Assembly (NCBI GenBank): GCA_002347565.1
Contig: DDXR01000031.1
Coordinates: 1 to 11,596 of the forward strand
Origin: a bacterium UBP2_UBA2255
Lineage (GTDB): Bacteria; Edwardsbacteria; AC1; EtOH8
DNA: 11,596 nucleotides
Direction of reading: 5' to 3'
In this document: piece by piece, positions 1 through 6,090 of the stretch
Layout of the letters: each line of letters opens with the position of its first letter
Position numbering within the stretch: the first letter of the stretch is position 1
Notes under the pieces: generated by a model
The model's input: only the letters and a program-made list of their open reading frames with translations
What the model was told of the DNA's origin: nothing
Databases searched by the model: none
Program-made: the position numbers and the translations under genes

Positions 1-711
1 CGGCCGGCCGGTGACCGCCCGGTTATCCAGGCGGAAATATCCGCTGGGGGGGTCGAGCTCCACCGCCGGCCGCGAGCCGTTCCCTGCCGATGGCGCGATC
101 CCCAGGTCGAAGGCGTTGCCGGCCAGAGACAGGGCCGACACCTGGGCGCCGTAGGCGTACTGGCCGTCCTCCCACATCCAGCCGGCGCCGTAGCCGGCGG
201 TGTCGAAGAACTGGGCGTCGGCCACCAGGTCGCCGTCTACCAGCCGCAGGCCCCGGGACTTGAGCGCGAACGCCAGCCGGTCCAGATCCGGCACCCTGAG
301 GTCGGGCGCGCCCAGCCCCTTGAGGTACAGGCTCCCCCCGATCCTGCCCCGGGCGTCGATCGAGTCGCCGCACACCAGGGTGGCGAACCGGTGATACGGC
401 CCCCATTGCCGCAGGGCGGCGGCGGCGGTGAACAGCTTGTTGACCGAGGCCGGGACGAACAGCGACGCCTTGTTGCGCGCGTAGATCTCCCGCTTCCCGC
501 CGTCGACCTCGACGATGCAGGCGCCCACCGCGGCCTGGGCCAGCACGGTGTCGGCCAGCAGCGAGTCGATCCGCGCCGCCAGCAGGCTTCGCTTGACCGC
601 CGCCGAGTCCACGGGAACGACGACGGCCGGCGGCTGCAGCACCGCCCGGCCGCCGCAGCCCGCCAGGGCGACGGTGATGCCGAATGTGCAAAAGGTCAGG
701 GTCTTTTTCAT
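1..711 (-). CDS. dacB: D-alanyl-D-alanine carboxypeptidase/endopeptidase, PBP4 (DacB) family, lipoprotein type; 3' end outside window
   Basis: Peptidase S13/PBP4-family enzyme that trims or cleaves peptidoglycan stem peptides in the periplasm. The frame is open to the left edge, giving 237 codons from the ATG at 711; a full protein of the family is about 450-500 residues, so roughly half is missing. Visible: a signal sequence with a lipobox L16-A17-G18-C19, then the serine-acylation motif S89-V-N-K92 within FVPASVNKLFTAAAAL, and the family segment YGAQVSALSLAGNAFDLG (about 187-204). The later SxN and KTG motifs fall outside the window. The lipobox predicts a lipid-anchored protein, unlike soluble E. 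coli PBP4. No good Shine-Dalgarno is seen before the ATG. A palindromic repeat (737-845) lies 25 bases upstream, and pgi ends 237 bases upstream, so it may have its own promoter. Family assignment is firm; exact activity is inferred. Confidence 0.88.
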   Translation of the reverse strand, partial: MKKTLTFCTFGITVALAGCGGRAVLQPPAVVVPVDSAAVKRSLLAARIDSLLADTVLAQAAVGACIVEVDGGKREIYARNKASLFVPASVNKLFTAAAALRQWGPYHRFATLVCGDSIDARGRIGGSLYLKGLGAPDLRVPDLDRLAFALKSRGLRLVDGDLVADAQFFDTAGYGAGWMWEDGQYAYGAQVSALSLAGNAFDLGIAPSAGNGSRPAVELDPPSGYFRLDNRAVTGRP

Positions 712-736
712 TCGTCGGGGAACAAAATCTCTGGTT

Positions 737-845
737 TGTCATTCCCGCCCCGCATCGCCGTGCGGGATAAACTCCAGCGGGAATCCAGAAAACATGGATT
801 CCTGCTCCCCGTTCATCGTCGGGAACAAGCTTCGCTGGAATGACA
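737..845. repeat. MITE-like/REP-like palindromic element upstream of dacB
   Basis: A 109-bp element bounded by a perfect 9-bp terminal inverted repeat: TGTCATTCC at 737-745 and GGAATGACA at 837-845. Inside is a second perfect hairpin, GGAATCCA (780-787) and TGGATTCC (795-802), with a 7-base loop. ATTCCCGC / GGAATGAC palindromes of this look are common dispersed intergenic repeats in many Gram-negative genomes. It lies in the 5' region of dacB and could fold in RNA from either strand. Confidence 0.7.
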
Positions 846-863
846 CCTGGCTGTGTTGCTGCA

Positions 864-883
864 CAAAACCCGGACGTGCCGGG
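864..883 (-). terminator. Candidate rho-independent terminator downstream of pgi
   Basis: Read on the minus strand: stem CCCGG (883-879), loop CACGT, stem CCGGG (873-869), then TTTTG. It starts about 65 bases after the pgi stop codon. The stem is short (5 bp, all G/C) and the T tract is only four bases, so the call is moderate. It would end the glycosyltransferase-pfk-barrel-pgi transcript before dacB. Confidence 0.42.
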
Positions 884-948
884 GAACGACAAGGAATCCG
901 TGTCGATCTGCGTTCATCAGCGTCCGGAAAAACCCCGTGGCCCTCGGG

Positions 949-2355
949 TCACACCACGTACTTATCCAGCGCCCCGGCCTCGAACTTCTCGACCTCGGCC
1001 GCCAGGTCCCCGAAGCCCTTCTTCCCCATCAGGCCGTAGGTGTAGCGCTTGCCCTGCTCCACGCCGGGCTGGTTCATGGGGTTGATGTCGAACAGCCCGC
1101 CGGCGAAGGCCGTGGCCGTCTCCATCAGGAAGACGAACTGGCCCACCGCGTGGGCGCTGATCTCCGGGAAGATGAACGCGCAGTTGGGGCGGCCGTTCTT
1201 GGCCAGGGCCATGGCCGTGGCCCGCTGCTCGTAATTCAACAATTGTCCAAATGAGTGTCCCCCCAAATACGCCAAATCGGGAATTTTCGGGTAGGCCTTG
1301 GGGATCCTCTCGTCGCTGCGGAACTTCGCCACCCGCAGGAAGGTCACCGACTTGTCGCGCGGGCCTTCCATGTACAACTGAACCTGGGAGTGCTGGTCGG
1401 TGGCGCCCAGCGCCTTGACCGGCGTCGGGCCGGTCTCCACGGTGGCGCCGCGGTTGTCGATCCGCTTGCCCAGGCTCTCGGCCCACAGCTGGCGGAACCA
1501 GTCGGCCAGCGGGAACAGCGCGTCGCTGTACGGCATCATCACGCTGATGCGGCAGCCCTTGCGGTAGAGCAGCCACTGCAGCAGGCCGTAGAGCCGGGCC
1601 GGGTTGCGCCAGGGGTTGTCGTTCAGCGTCCGCTCGCGCACCGCCGCCGCGCCGCGCACCAGCGACTTGACGTCGACCCCGCACATCGCCAGGGGGAACA
1701 GGCCGACCGGGGTCAGCACCGAGAAGCGGCCGCCCACGCCGGACGGCACGTCGAGCGACGCCAGCCCCTCGTCCCGGACGATCTGCCGCAACAGCCCCTT
1801 GTCGGGGTCGGTGGTGACGACCACCCGGGACGCCCACTTCCGGCCGAGTTTCTTCTGCAGCCACTGCCGCACCCACAGGAACTGGGCGCTGGTCTCGGCC
1901 GTGGCGCCGGACTTGGAGATGACGTTGACCAGTGTCTTCTTCGGGTCGAGCAGGGCCAGCTGGCTTTTCAGCTTCTCCGGGTCGACGTTGTCCAGCACCC
2001 ACAGCCGCGGCAGACTTCGCCTCTTTTTCTTGTCCAGGAAGTTGTGGTGCGGGGAATTGAGCGCGGCGTGGACGGCGCTGGTGCCCAGCGCCGAGCCGCC
2101 GATGCCCAGCACCACCAGGTCGTCGCAGGTCCCCTTCAGCTTGGCGGCCAGCGCCAGAGAGGCCGCCAGGCCCTCCGGTTTGCCCGGCAGGTCGAAGAAG
2201 TCGAGCCCGCCCTGGGAACGCTTGGTGTAGAACCACTGCACCGCGCGCGTCACGTCGGCGCCGGCCTTCTCCACCTGGCCGTAGTCGATGCCGTGGCCGC
2301 CGGTGCGCTCGGCCATCAGGTTGTTGAAATCGAACCGGATGGGATCGGTCTTCAT
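949..2355 (-). CDS. pgi: Glucose-6-phosphate isomerase
   Basis: Interconverts glucose 6-phosphate and fructose 6-phosphate in the cytoplasm (glycolysis/gluconeogenesis). The product is 468 residues, close to the shorter bacterial PGIs. Visible motifs: sugar-phosphate-binding GIGGSALG (84-91), SKSGATAET (148-156), the family signature around GGRFSVLTPVGLFPLA (208-223), the catalytic glutamate in LWAESLGK (E293), the catalytic histidine in GATDQHSQVQLYMEGP (H322), and the C-terminal lysine in QPGVEQGKRY (K436). The frame stays open far upstream into the neighbour, but the true start is the ATG at 2355. MKTDPIRFDF fits the family N-terminus, and AGGAG lies at a suitable distance before it. The start overlaps the stop of the upstream barrel gene by 4 bases (ATGA), so translation is likely coupled. 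All key residues are present, so an active enzyme is expected. Confidence 0.96.
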   Translation of the reverse strand: MKTDPIRFDFNNLMAERTGGHGIDYGQVEKAGADVTRAVQWFYTKRSQGGLDFFDLPGKPEGLAASLALAAKLKGTCDDLVVLGIGGSALGTSAVHAALNSPHHNFLDKKKRRSLPRLWVLDNVDPEKLKSQLALLDPKKTLVNVISKSGATAETSAQFLWVRQWLQKKLGRKWASRVVVTTDPDKGLLRQIVRDEGLASLDVPSGVGGRFSVLTPVGLFPLAMCGVDVKSLVRGAAAVRERTLNDNPWRNPARLYGLLQWLLYRKGCRISVMMPYSDALFPLADWFRQLWAESLGKRIDNRGATVETGPTPVKALGATDQHSQVQLYMEGPRDKSVTFLRVAKFRSDERIPKAYPKIPDLAYLGGHSFGQLLNYEQRATAMALAKNGRPNCAFIFPEISAHAVGQFVFLMETATAFAGGLFDINPMNQPGVEQGKRYTYGLMGKKGFGDLAAEVEKFEAGALDKYVV

Positions 2356-3521
2356 TGCCCCGTCTCCTCGCTCGGTTGGTCGTGCGGTTCCGGGACCGGT
2401 CGGTCCTCCGGCTGGGGCGCCGGCGGCGGCGCCGCGACGGGCGGCCGGTGCGCGTAGCCCAGGGAGAACGCCACGATGTTCTGGTTGTTGCCGCTGCCAG
2501 ATAGGGGGTGGCTGGTGGCCGCGCCCAGGTCGGCGGCCAGCCGCCGCCAGCGGACGCCGGCGCCGGCCGTCAGGAAATACAGTCCGTGCAGCTCCGGGTG
2601 CCGATCCCGGTCGGCCGGGTCGATCGGCGTGGCCAGCGAATGGCCGCCGGCCCGCAGGGTCAGCCAGGGAGCGACGTCGAGCTCCAGGCCCAGGTGCCAG
2701 TCCAGCGTGCCGACGTAGCCCACGACCACCGACTGCCAGCTGGTGAAATCGACCTGGCCCGCCGCCCGCAGCCCGGTATCGATCTGCCAGCGCCCCGCCA
2801 GGCCCGCCGTCGAGGGCACGATGCTGTACAGCTCCAGGGTCCGCAGCGTGTCCAGGTAATCGAACCCGGTGGACCCCTCGAACGTGGTGCGGGTGCGGTA
2901 GAACAGCCCCAGCGTCAGGTCCTGCCGGATGTCGGCTTCGCACCCCAGCGCCACCGCTCGGCCGTTGACCGCCGCCCGGGCCAGCCGGTGGGACTGGTCG
3001 GACCAGTCCATGGTCACGCGGTCGAAGCCCAGCGCCAGTGCCAGACGGGCGCGCCCGCCGGCGGCGATGCGCCAGCCGCCGCGCAGCTGGTCCAGGGCCA
3101 GCACCAGCCGATCCCGCACCTGGGGCCGCAGCGGGTCGTTGAAGTCCAGCGTCGCGCGTTGGGCCCGCCGGGCACCGAAGGCCAGGTACTGGCCGCCGGC
3201 GCCCCAGCCCGCCACCGCGGTCGCCGGCAGCAGCTGCGACGGCCGAGTGTCGAGGATTTCGTGGCTGCGGAAGGCGGACAAGGCCGAGCCCCCGATCTCC
3301 CCGCTGGCGCCCTCCGCCCCGGCCAGGGCCGCCGGGTTGGCGAACACCGCGGCCAGCCCTTCGATCGCGGCCCTGGTGTCGCCGCAGGCCAGCGACCGCG
3401 CCGAGACCGGATGGAACGCGTTGTACTGCAGCGGCAGGTCCAGCCGGTAGCCGGCCCGGGCCGGGGCGGGGGCCGCCGCCAGCGCCACGGCGGCCAGCAC
3501 GGGCAGCGATCGCGTTCCCAT
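2352..3521 (-). CDS. Predicted outer-membrane beta-barrel protein (PorV/FadL-like look) with proline-rich tail
   Basis: 389 residues, function not recognised. Residues 1-23 form a typical Sec signal peptide ending ARA, followed by mature GYRLDLP. The segment LACGDTRAAIEGLAAVFANPAALAG (about 44-68) has the Gly/Ala-rich, NPA-L pattern found near the N-terminus of PorV/FadL-like outer-membrane proteins. The rest alternates hydrophobic and polar residues in short strands rich in Gly, Tyr, Trp and Arg, as in a beta-barrel; the last strand is about IVAFSLGYAH (349-358). A roughly 31-residue Pro/Glu-rich tail follows, so the protein does not end in the usual aromatic barrel signal. The ATG at 3521 overlaps the pfk stop (ATGA), and the stop overlaps the pgi start in the same way. 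A longer in-frame extension lies inside pfk and lacks a signal peptide, so it was rejected. Role is inferred only from topology. Confidence 0.75.
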   Translation of the reverse strand: MGTRSLPVLAAVALAAAPAPARAGYRLDLPLQYNAFHPVSARSLACGDTRAAIEGLAAVFANPAALAGAEGASGEIGGSALSAFRSHEILDTRPSQLLPATAVAGWGAGGQYLAFGARRAQRATLDFNDPLRPQVRDRLVLALDQLRGGWRIAAGGRARLALALGFDRVTMDWSDQSHRLARAAVNGRAVALGCEADIRQDLTLGLFYRTRTTFEGSTGFDYLDTLRTLELYSIVPSTAGLAGRWQIDTGLRAAGQVDFTSWQSVVVGYVGTLDWHLGLELDVAPWLTLRAGGHSLATPIDPADRDRHPELHGLYFLTAGAGVRWRRLAADLGAATSHPLSGSGNNQNIVAFSLGYAHRPPVAAPPPAPQPEDRPVPEPHDQPSEETGQ

Positions 3522-4618
3522 CAGTCCCCGAACGCCGTTCCCACGGCGCGGGCGGCCGCGATCACCTCGTTGTCCGGCTCCACCCGGCGCAGCCGGTCGA
3601 CGGCCTCCGCGATGGTCACCGCCTCCACCCGCAGCCCCTTCAGCGCCGCCATCTTCCCGAAGTCGCCGGCCGCGGCCAGCTCCGCCGCCTTGACGCCGAA
3701 CCGCGTGCCCAGGATCCGGTCGAAGGCCGTGGGGCTGCCGCCGCGCTGCAGGTGCCCCAGCACCGTCACCCGGCACTCGATGCCGGTGCACTCCTCGACC
3801 TGGTCGGCCAGCCGCTGGCCGATGCCCCCCAGCCGCAGGGAGTCGGTCGATTCCTTGACCACCTTCCTGACGACCATCTCGCCCCCTTCCGGCCTGGCGC
3901 CCTCGGCGGCCACGATGATGGAGAACCGCTTGCCCTTGGAATTGCGCTCCAGCACCCGCTGGCAGACGCGGTCCAGGCGGAAGGGCAGCTCCGGCAGCAG
4001 GATGATGTCGGCGCCGCCCGAGACGCCGGCGTACAGGGCGATCCACCCGGCGTAGCGGCCCATGGTCTCCATGATCATCACCCGGTGGTGCGAGCTGGCC
4101 GTGGTGTGCAGGCGATCCAGCCCCTCGCAGGCCACGCTCAGCGCGGTGTCAAAGCCGAAGGTGACGTCCGTGGCGGCGAGATCGTTGTCGATGGTCTTGG
4201 GCACCCCCACGCAGGGGACGCCGCGCCGGCACATCTCCGCGGTCATGCTCATGGTGCCGTCGCCGCCGACCGCCACCAGCGCGTCGATGTGGGCCCGGTC
4301 GATGTTCGCCCGCACCTGGTCGAACACGTCGCGGAACTCCAACTCGCCGCGGTCGTTCTTGACCGGGTACTTGAACGGGTTGTCGCGGTTCGACGTGCCC
4401 AGCAGGGTGCCGCCGGTGTGGATGATGCCGGACACGTTCCAGCTGGTCAGCTCCTTGAACCGGCCATCGATCAGCCCGGCGAAGCCGTCCTCGATGCCGA
4501 TCACCTGCATGCCGTGGACACCGGTGGCGGCCTTGGTGACGGCCCGGATCACCGCGTTCAGGCCGGGGCAGTCCCCGCCCGCGGTCAGCAGGCCGATGCG
4601 GCGGATCTTCTTGGCCAT
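3521..4618 (-). CDS. pfkA: 6-phosphofructokinase (PfkA family; phosphoryl donor ambiguous)
   Basis: Phosphorylates fructose 6-phosphate to fructose 1,6-bisphosphate in the cytoplasm. 365 residues, within the family range. Motifs in order: donor-binding TAGGDCPGLNAVIR (12-25), GTSNRDNPFK (74-83), GGDGT (118-122), catalytic PKTIDND (140-146, base D144), substrate-binding MGR (186-188), the EG pair at 239-240, and HLQRGG (289-294). The residue matching E. coli Gly104 is glycine (G121), as in ATP enzymes, while the one matching Gly124 is lysine (K141), as in PPi enzymes. This mixed type includes both ATP- and PPi-users, so the donor cannot be read from sequence alone. The start at 4618 (MAKKIRRIGL) fits the family; the frame continues upstream only as a shadow of the glycosyltransferase gene. 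The gene follows the glycosyltransferase by 41 bases and overlaps the barrel gene. Confidence 0.95.
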   Translation of the reverse strand: MAKKIRRIGLLTAGGDCPGLNAVIRAVTKAATGVHGMQVIGIEDGFAGLIDGRFKELTSWNVSGIIHTGGTLLGTSNRDNPFKYPVKNDRGELEFRDVFDQVRANIDRAHIDALVAVGGDGTMSMTAEMCRRGVPCVGVPKTIDNDLAATDVTFGFDTALSVACEGLDRLHTTASSHHRVMIMETMGRYAGWIALYAGVSGGADIILLPELPFRLDRVCQRVLERNSKGKRFSIIVAAEGARPEGGEMVVRKVVKESTDSLRLGGIGQRLADQVEECTGIECRVTVLGHLQRGGSPTAFDRILGTRFGVKAAELAAAGDFGKMAALKGLRVEAVTIAEAVDRLRRVEPDNEVIAAARAVGTAFGD

Positions 4619-4659
4619 GGTCGTGCGTCCGATGCGTTGCGTTGTCGGGGGCGCGGGTC

Positions 4660-5784
4660 CTAGACCAGGCCCGCGATCAGCCGGGCGATGCGCTCGGCGG
4701 CGTCGGGTTTGCCCAGCTTCTGGGCCGCCCCCCGCATCGCCGCCAGCCGGCCGGGCGTGGCCAGCACCTGCTGCACCTTGTAGGCCGCGTCCGCGGTGTG
4801 CATGGCCTTGACCCCGGCCCCGTTCTCCAGCACCATGTCGCTGTTCATGTCCTCCTGCCCGGGGATGGGGTTGATCACCACCATCGGCAGGCCGCAGGCC
4901 ATGGCCTCGGCCGTGGTCAGCCCGCCCGGCTTGGTGACCACCAGGTCCGAGGCCTTCATGTACTCGTCCATCTGATCGGTGTAGCCCACCGGCTTGAGGT
5001 GGAACGGCACCCGGCGGGAAAGGTCGCGCAGCAGCTGGTACAGCTTCTTGTTCTTGCCGGCCACGGCGATCAGTTGGAAGCTGGTGCGCATCTTCTCCAG
5101 GTCGCGCACCACCTGCTCGATCGGCCCCACGCCGAAGCCGCCCGACAGCAGCAGCACCGTCGGCAGGCCCGGCCGCAGCTGCAGCTTGTGGCGCAGCGCC
5201 CGCCGGCCCTTGTCCTGGGCGAACACCGGCATCACCGGGATCCCCAGGGCATGGATCCGGCCGGGCGGGATGCCCATCCCCTCCAGGTGGTTGCGGACGG
5301 TGCCGTCCGCCACGACGTAGTGCTCGCAGTCCTGGGTGTACCAGTAGGAATGCAGGCCGTAGTCGGTGGTGACCGTCACCAGCGGCGCGGCCAGCTTGCG
5401 CTTGCGCTTGAGGTCGGCCACCAGCTGGGTGGACAGGAAGTGGGTGGACACCACCGCGTCCCAGGGGTTGTCCAGCATGTAGTTGATGAACTTGCGGGAG
5501 TTGAGGGAGTCCATCCAGCGCCACAGGAAGTCCGGCCGGTTGTTGCGCTTGATCTTGTCCGAGGCGTCGAAGATGTAGCCGTAGAGCTGGGGCTGCTTGG
5601 CCGCCATGTACAGGTAGATGTCATGGTAGATCATCTTGTACAGGGCGGTGGAGAAGTGCAGCAGGTCGATCGGCACCACGCCCAAGTCGGGGCGCTTCAG
5701 GGCGTAGAGCGAGTGCTCGACCGCGCGCGCCGCGACGACGTGGCCGGCGCCGGCCGAGGCGGAGATCAGCAGGACTTTCTTCAT
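4660..5784 (-). CDS. GT28-family glycolipid glycosyltransferase (MGDG synthase / UgtP-like)
   Basis: Relatives move glucose or galactose from a UDP-sugar to diacylglycerol at the inner face of the cytoplasmic membrane; the exact donor and acceptor here are not known. 374 residues from the ATG at 5784. The N-terminal MGDG-synthase domain starts KKVLLISASAGAGH (2-15), the acceptor-side glycine loop of this family. The C-terminal GT28 domain shows LLLSGGFGVG (211-220), the nucleotide-sugar motif KPGGLTTAEA (285-294), and GQEDMN (309-314). Alternative in-frame starts are an ATG at 5805 and a TTG at 5814. The predicted transcript start near 5819 leaves only about 5 bases before the TTG, and MKKVLL is the usual family N-terminus, so I prefer 5784. 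No strong Shine-Dalgarno is seen; GGGAG lies 14 bases upstream. First gene of the probable operon with pfkA, the barrel gene and pgi. Confidence 0.88.
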   Translation of the reverse strand: MKKVLLISASAGAGHVVAARAVEHSLYALKRPDLGVVPIDLLHFSTALYKMIYHDIYLYMAAKQPQLYGYIFDASDKIKRNNRPDFLWRWMDSLNSRKFINYMLDNPWDAVVSTHFLSTQLVADLKRKRKLAAPLVTVTTDYGLHSYWYTQDCEHYVVADGTVRNHLEGMGIPPGRIHALGIPVMPVFAQDKGRRALRHKLQLRPGLPTVLLLSGGFGVGPIEQVVRDLEKMRTSFQLIAVAGKNKKLYQLLRDLSRRVPFHLKPVGYTDQMDEYMKASDLVVTKPGGLTTAEAMACGLPMVVINPIPGQEDMNSDMVLENGAGVKAMHTADAAYKVQQVLATPGRLAAMRGAAQKLGKPDAAERIARLIAGLV

Positions 5785-5825
5785 TGGTTTGGGGGCGGCT
5801 CCCATTGCGTGCAAAGGCTAAAAAC

Positions 5826-5854
5826 ACTATAGCACAACGTCCGGGAAAAGACAA
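5826..5854 (-). promoter_or_regulatory. Sigma70-like promoter for the glycosyltransferase-pfk-barrel-pgi operon
   Basis: On the minus strand: -35 TTGTCT (5854-5849), a 17-base spacer, and -10 TATAGT (5831-5826). The -10 box differs from TATAAT at one position and the -35 from TTGACA at two. The start point would fall near the A at 5819, about 34 bases before the preferred ATG at 5784. The local sequence is AT-rich against a very GC-rich background, which supports the call. Confidence 0.65.
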
Positions 5855-5911
5855 GATGAAATTGCCATTGATCCGCGCGCCCCGGCCCCGGCCGGCTGGC
5901 GACGGATCGCC

Positions 5912-5954
5912 GTCATCCTGAGATTGTCCCGTGCCTGTCAAGATGAAGGATGAC
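5912..5954. repeat. Short inverted repeat in the gap downstream of the cyclase gene
   Basis: GTCATCCT at 5912-5919 is matched by AGGATGAC at 5947-5954, with 27 bases between. The GTCATCCTGAG ... GAAGGATGAC pattern resembles a widespread dispersed intergenic repeat. Read on the minus strand it lies downstream of the cyclase gene and upstream of the operon promoter. It lacks a T tract, so I do not call it a terminator. The rest of 5855-6090 shows nothing I can name. Confidence 0.45.
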
Positions 5955-6090
5955 CGCTGCCACCCGTTCGGCTTGGCGGGCACGCTTGCTATGCACAGGG
6001 TGACCTTCGCTGCATTCCTTGGTGCTCGCGGGAAGGCAAAGCCCCCTCACGGCGGAGGAGGACATGGTGATCAGACGCAGGGAAGATCCG

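Noticed and set aside
23..892. A 289-codon minus-strand frame
   Set aside because: It is out of frame with the dacB-like gene, is very rich in Arg and Gly, and begins inside the palindromic repeat. The frame from 711 has the lipobox and SxxK motif.
2508..4055. A 515-codon plus-strand frame, and other long plus-strand frames across 1255-5832
   Set aside because: All lie opposite pgi, the barrel gene, pfkA and the glycosyltransferase gene, whose families or signal peptide are clear. The antisense products have no recognisable motif.
5855..6090. A possible structured RNA or small gene in the gap between the cyclase gene and the operon promoter
   Set aside because: Apart from the short inverted repeat at 5912-5954 there is no convincing stem set, tRNA-like fold or start codon with a ribosome site.
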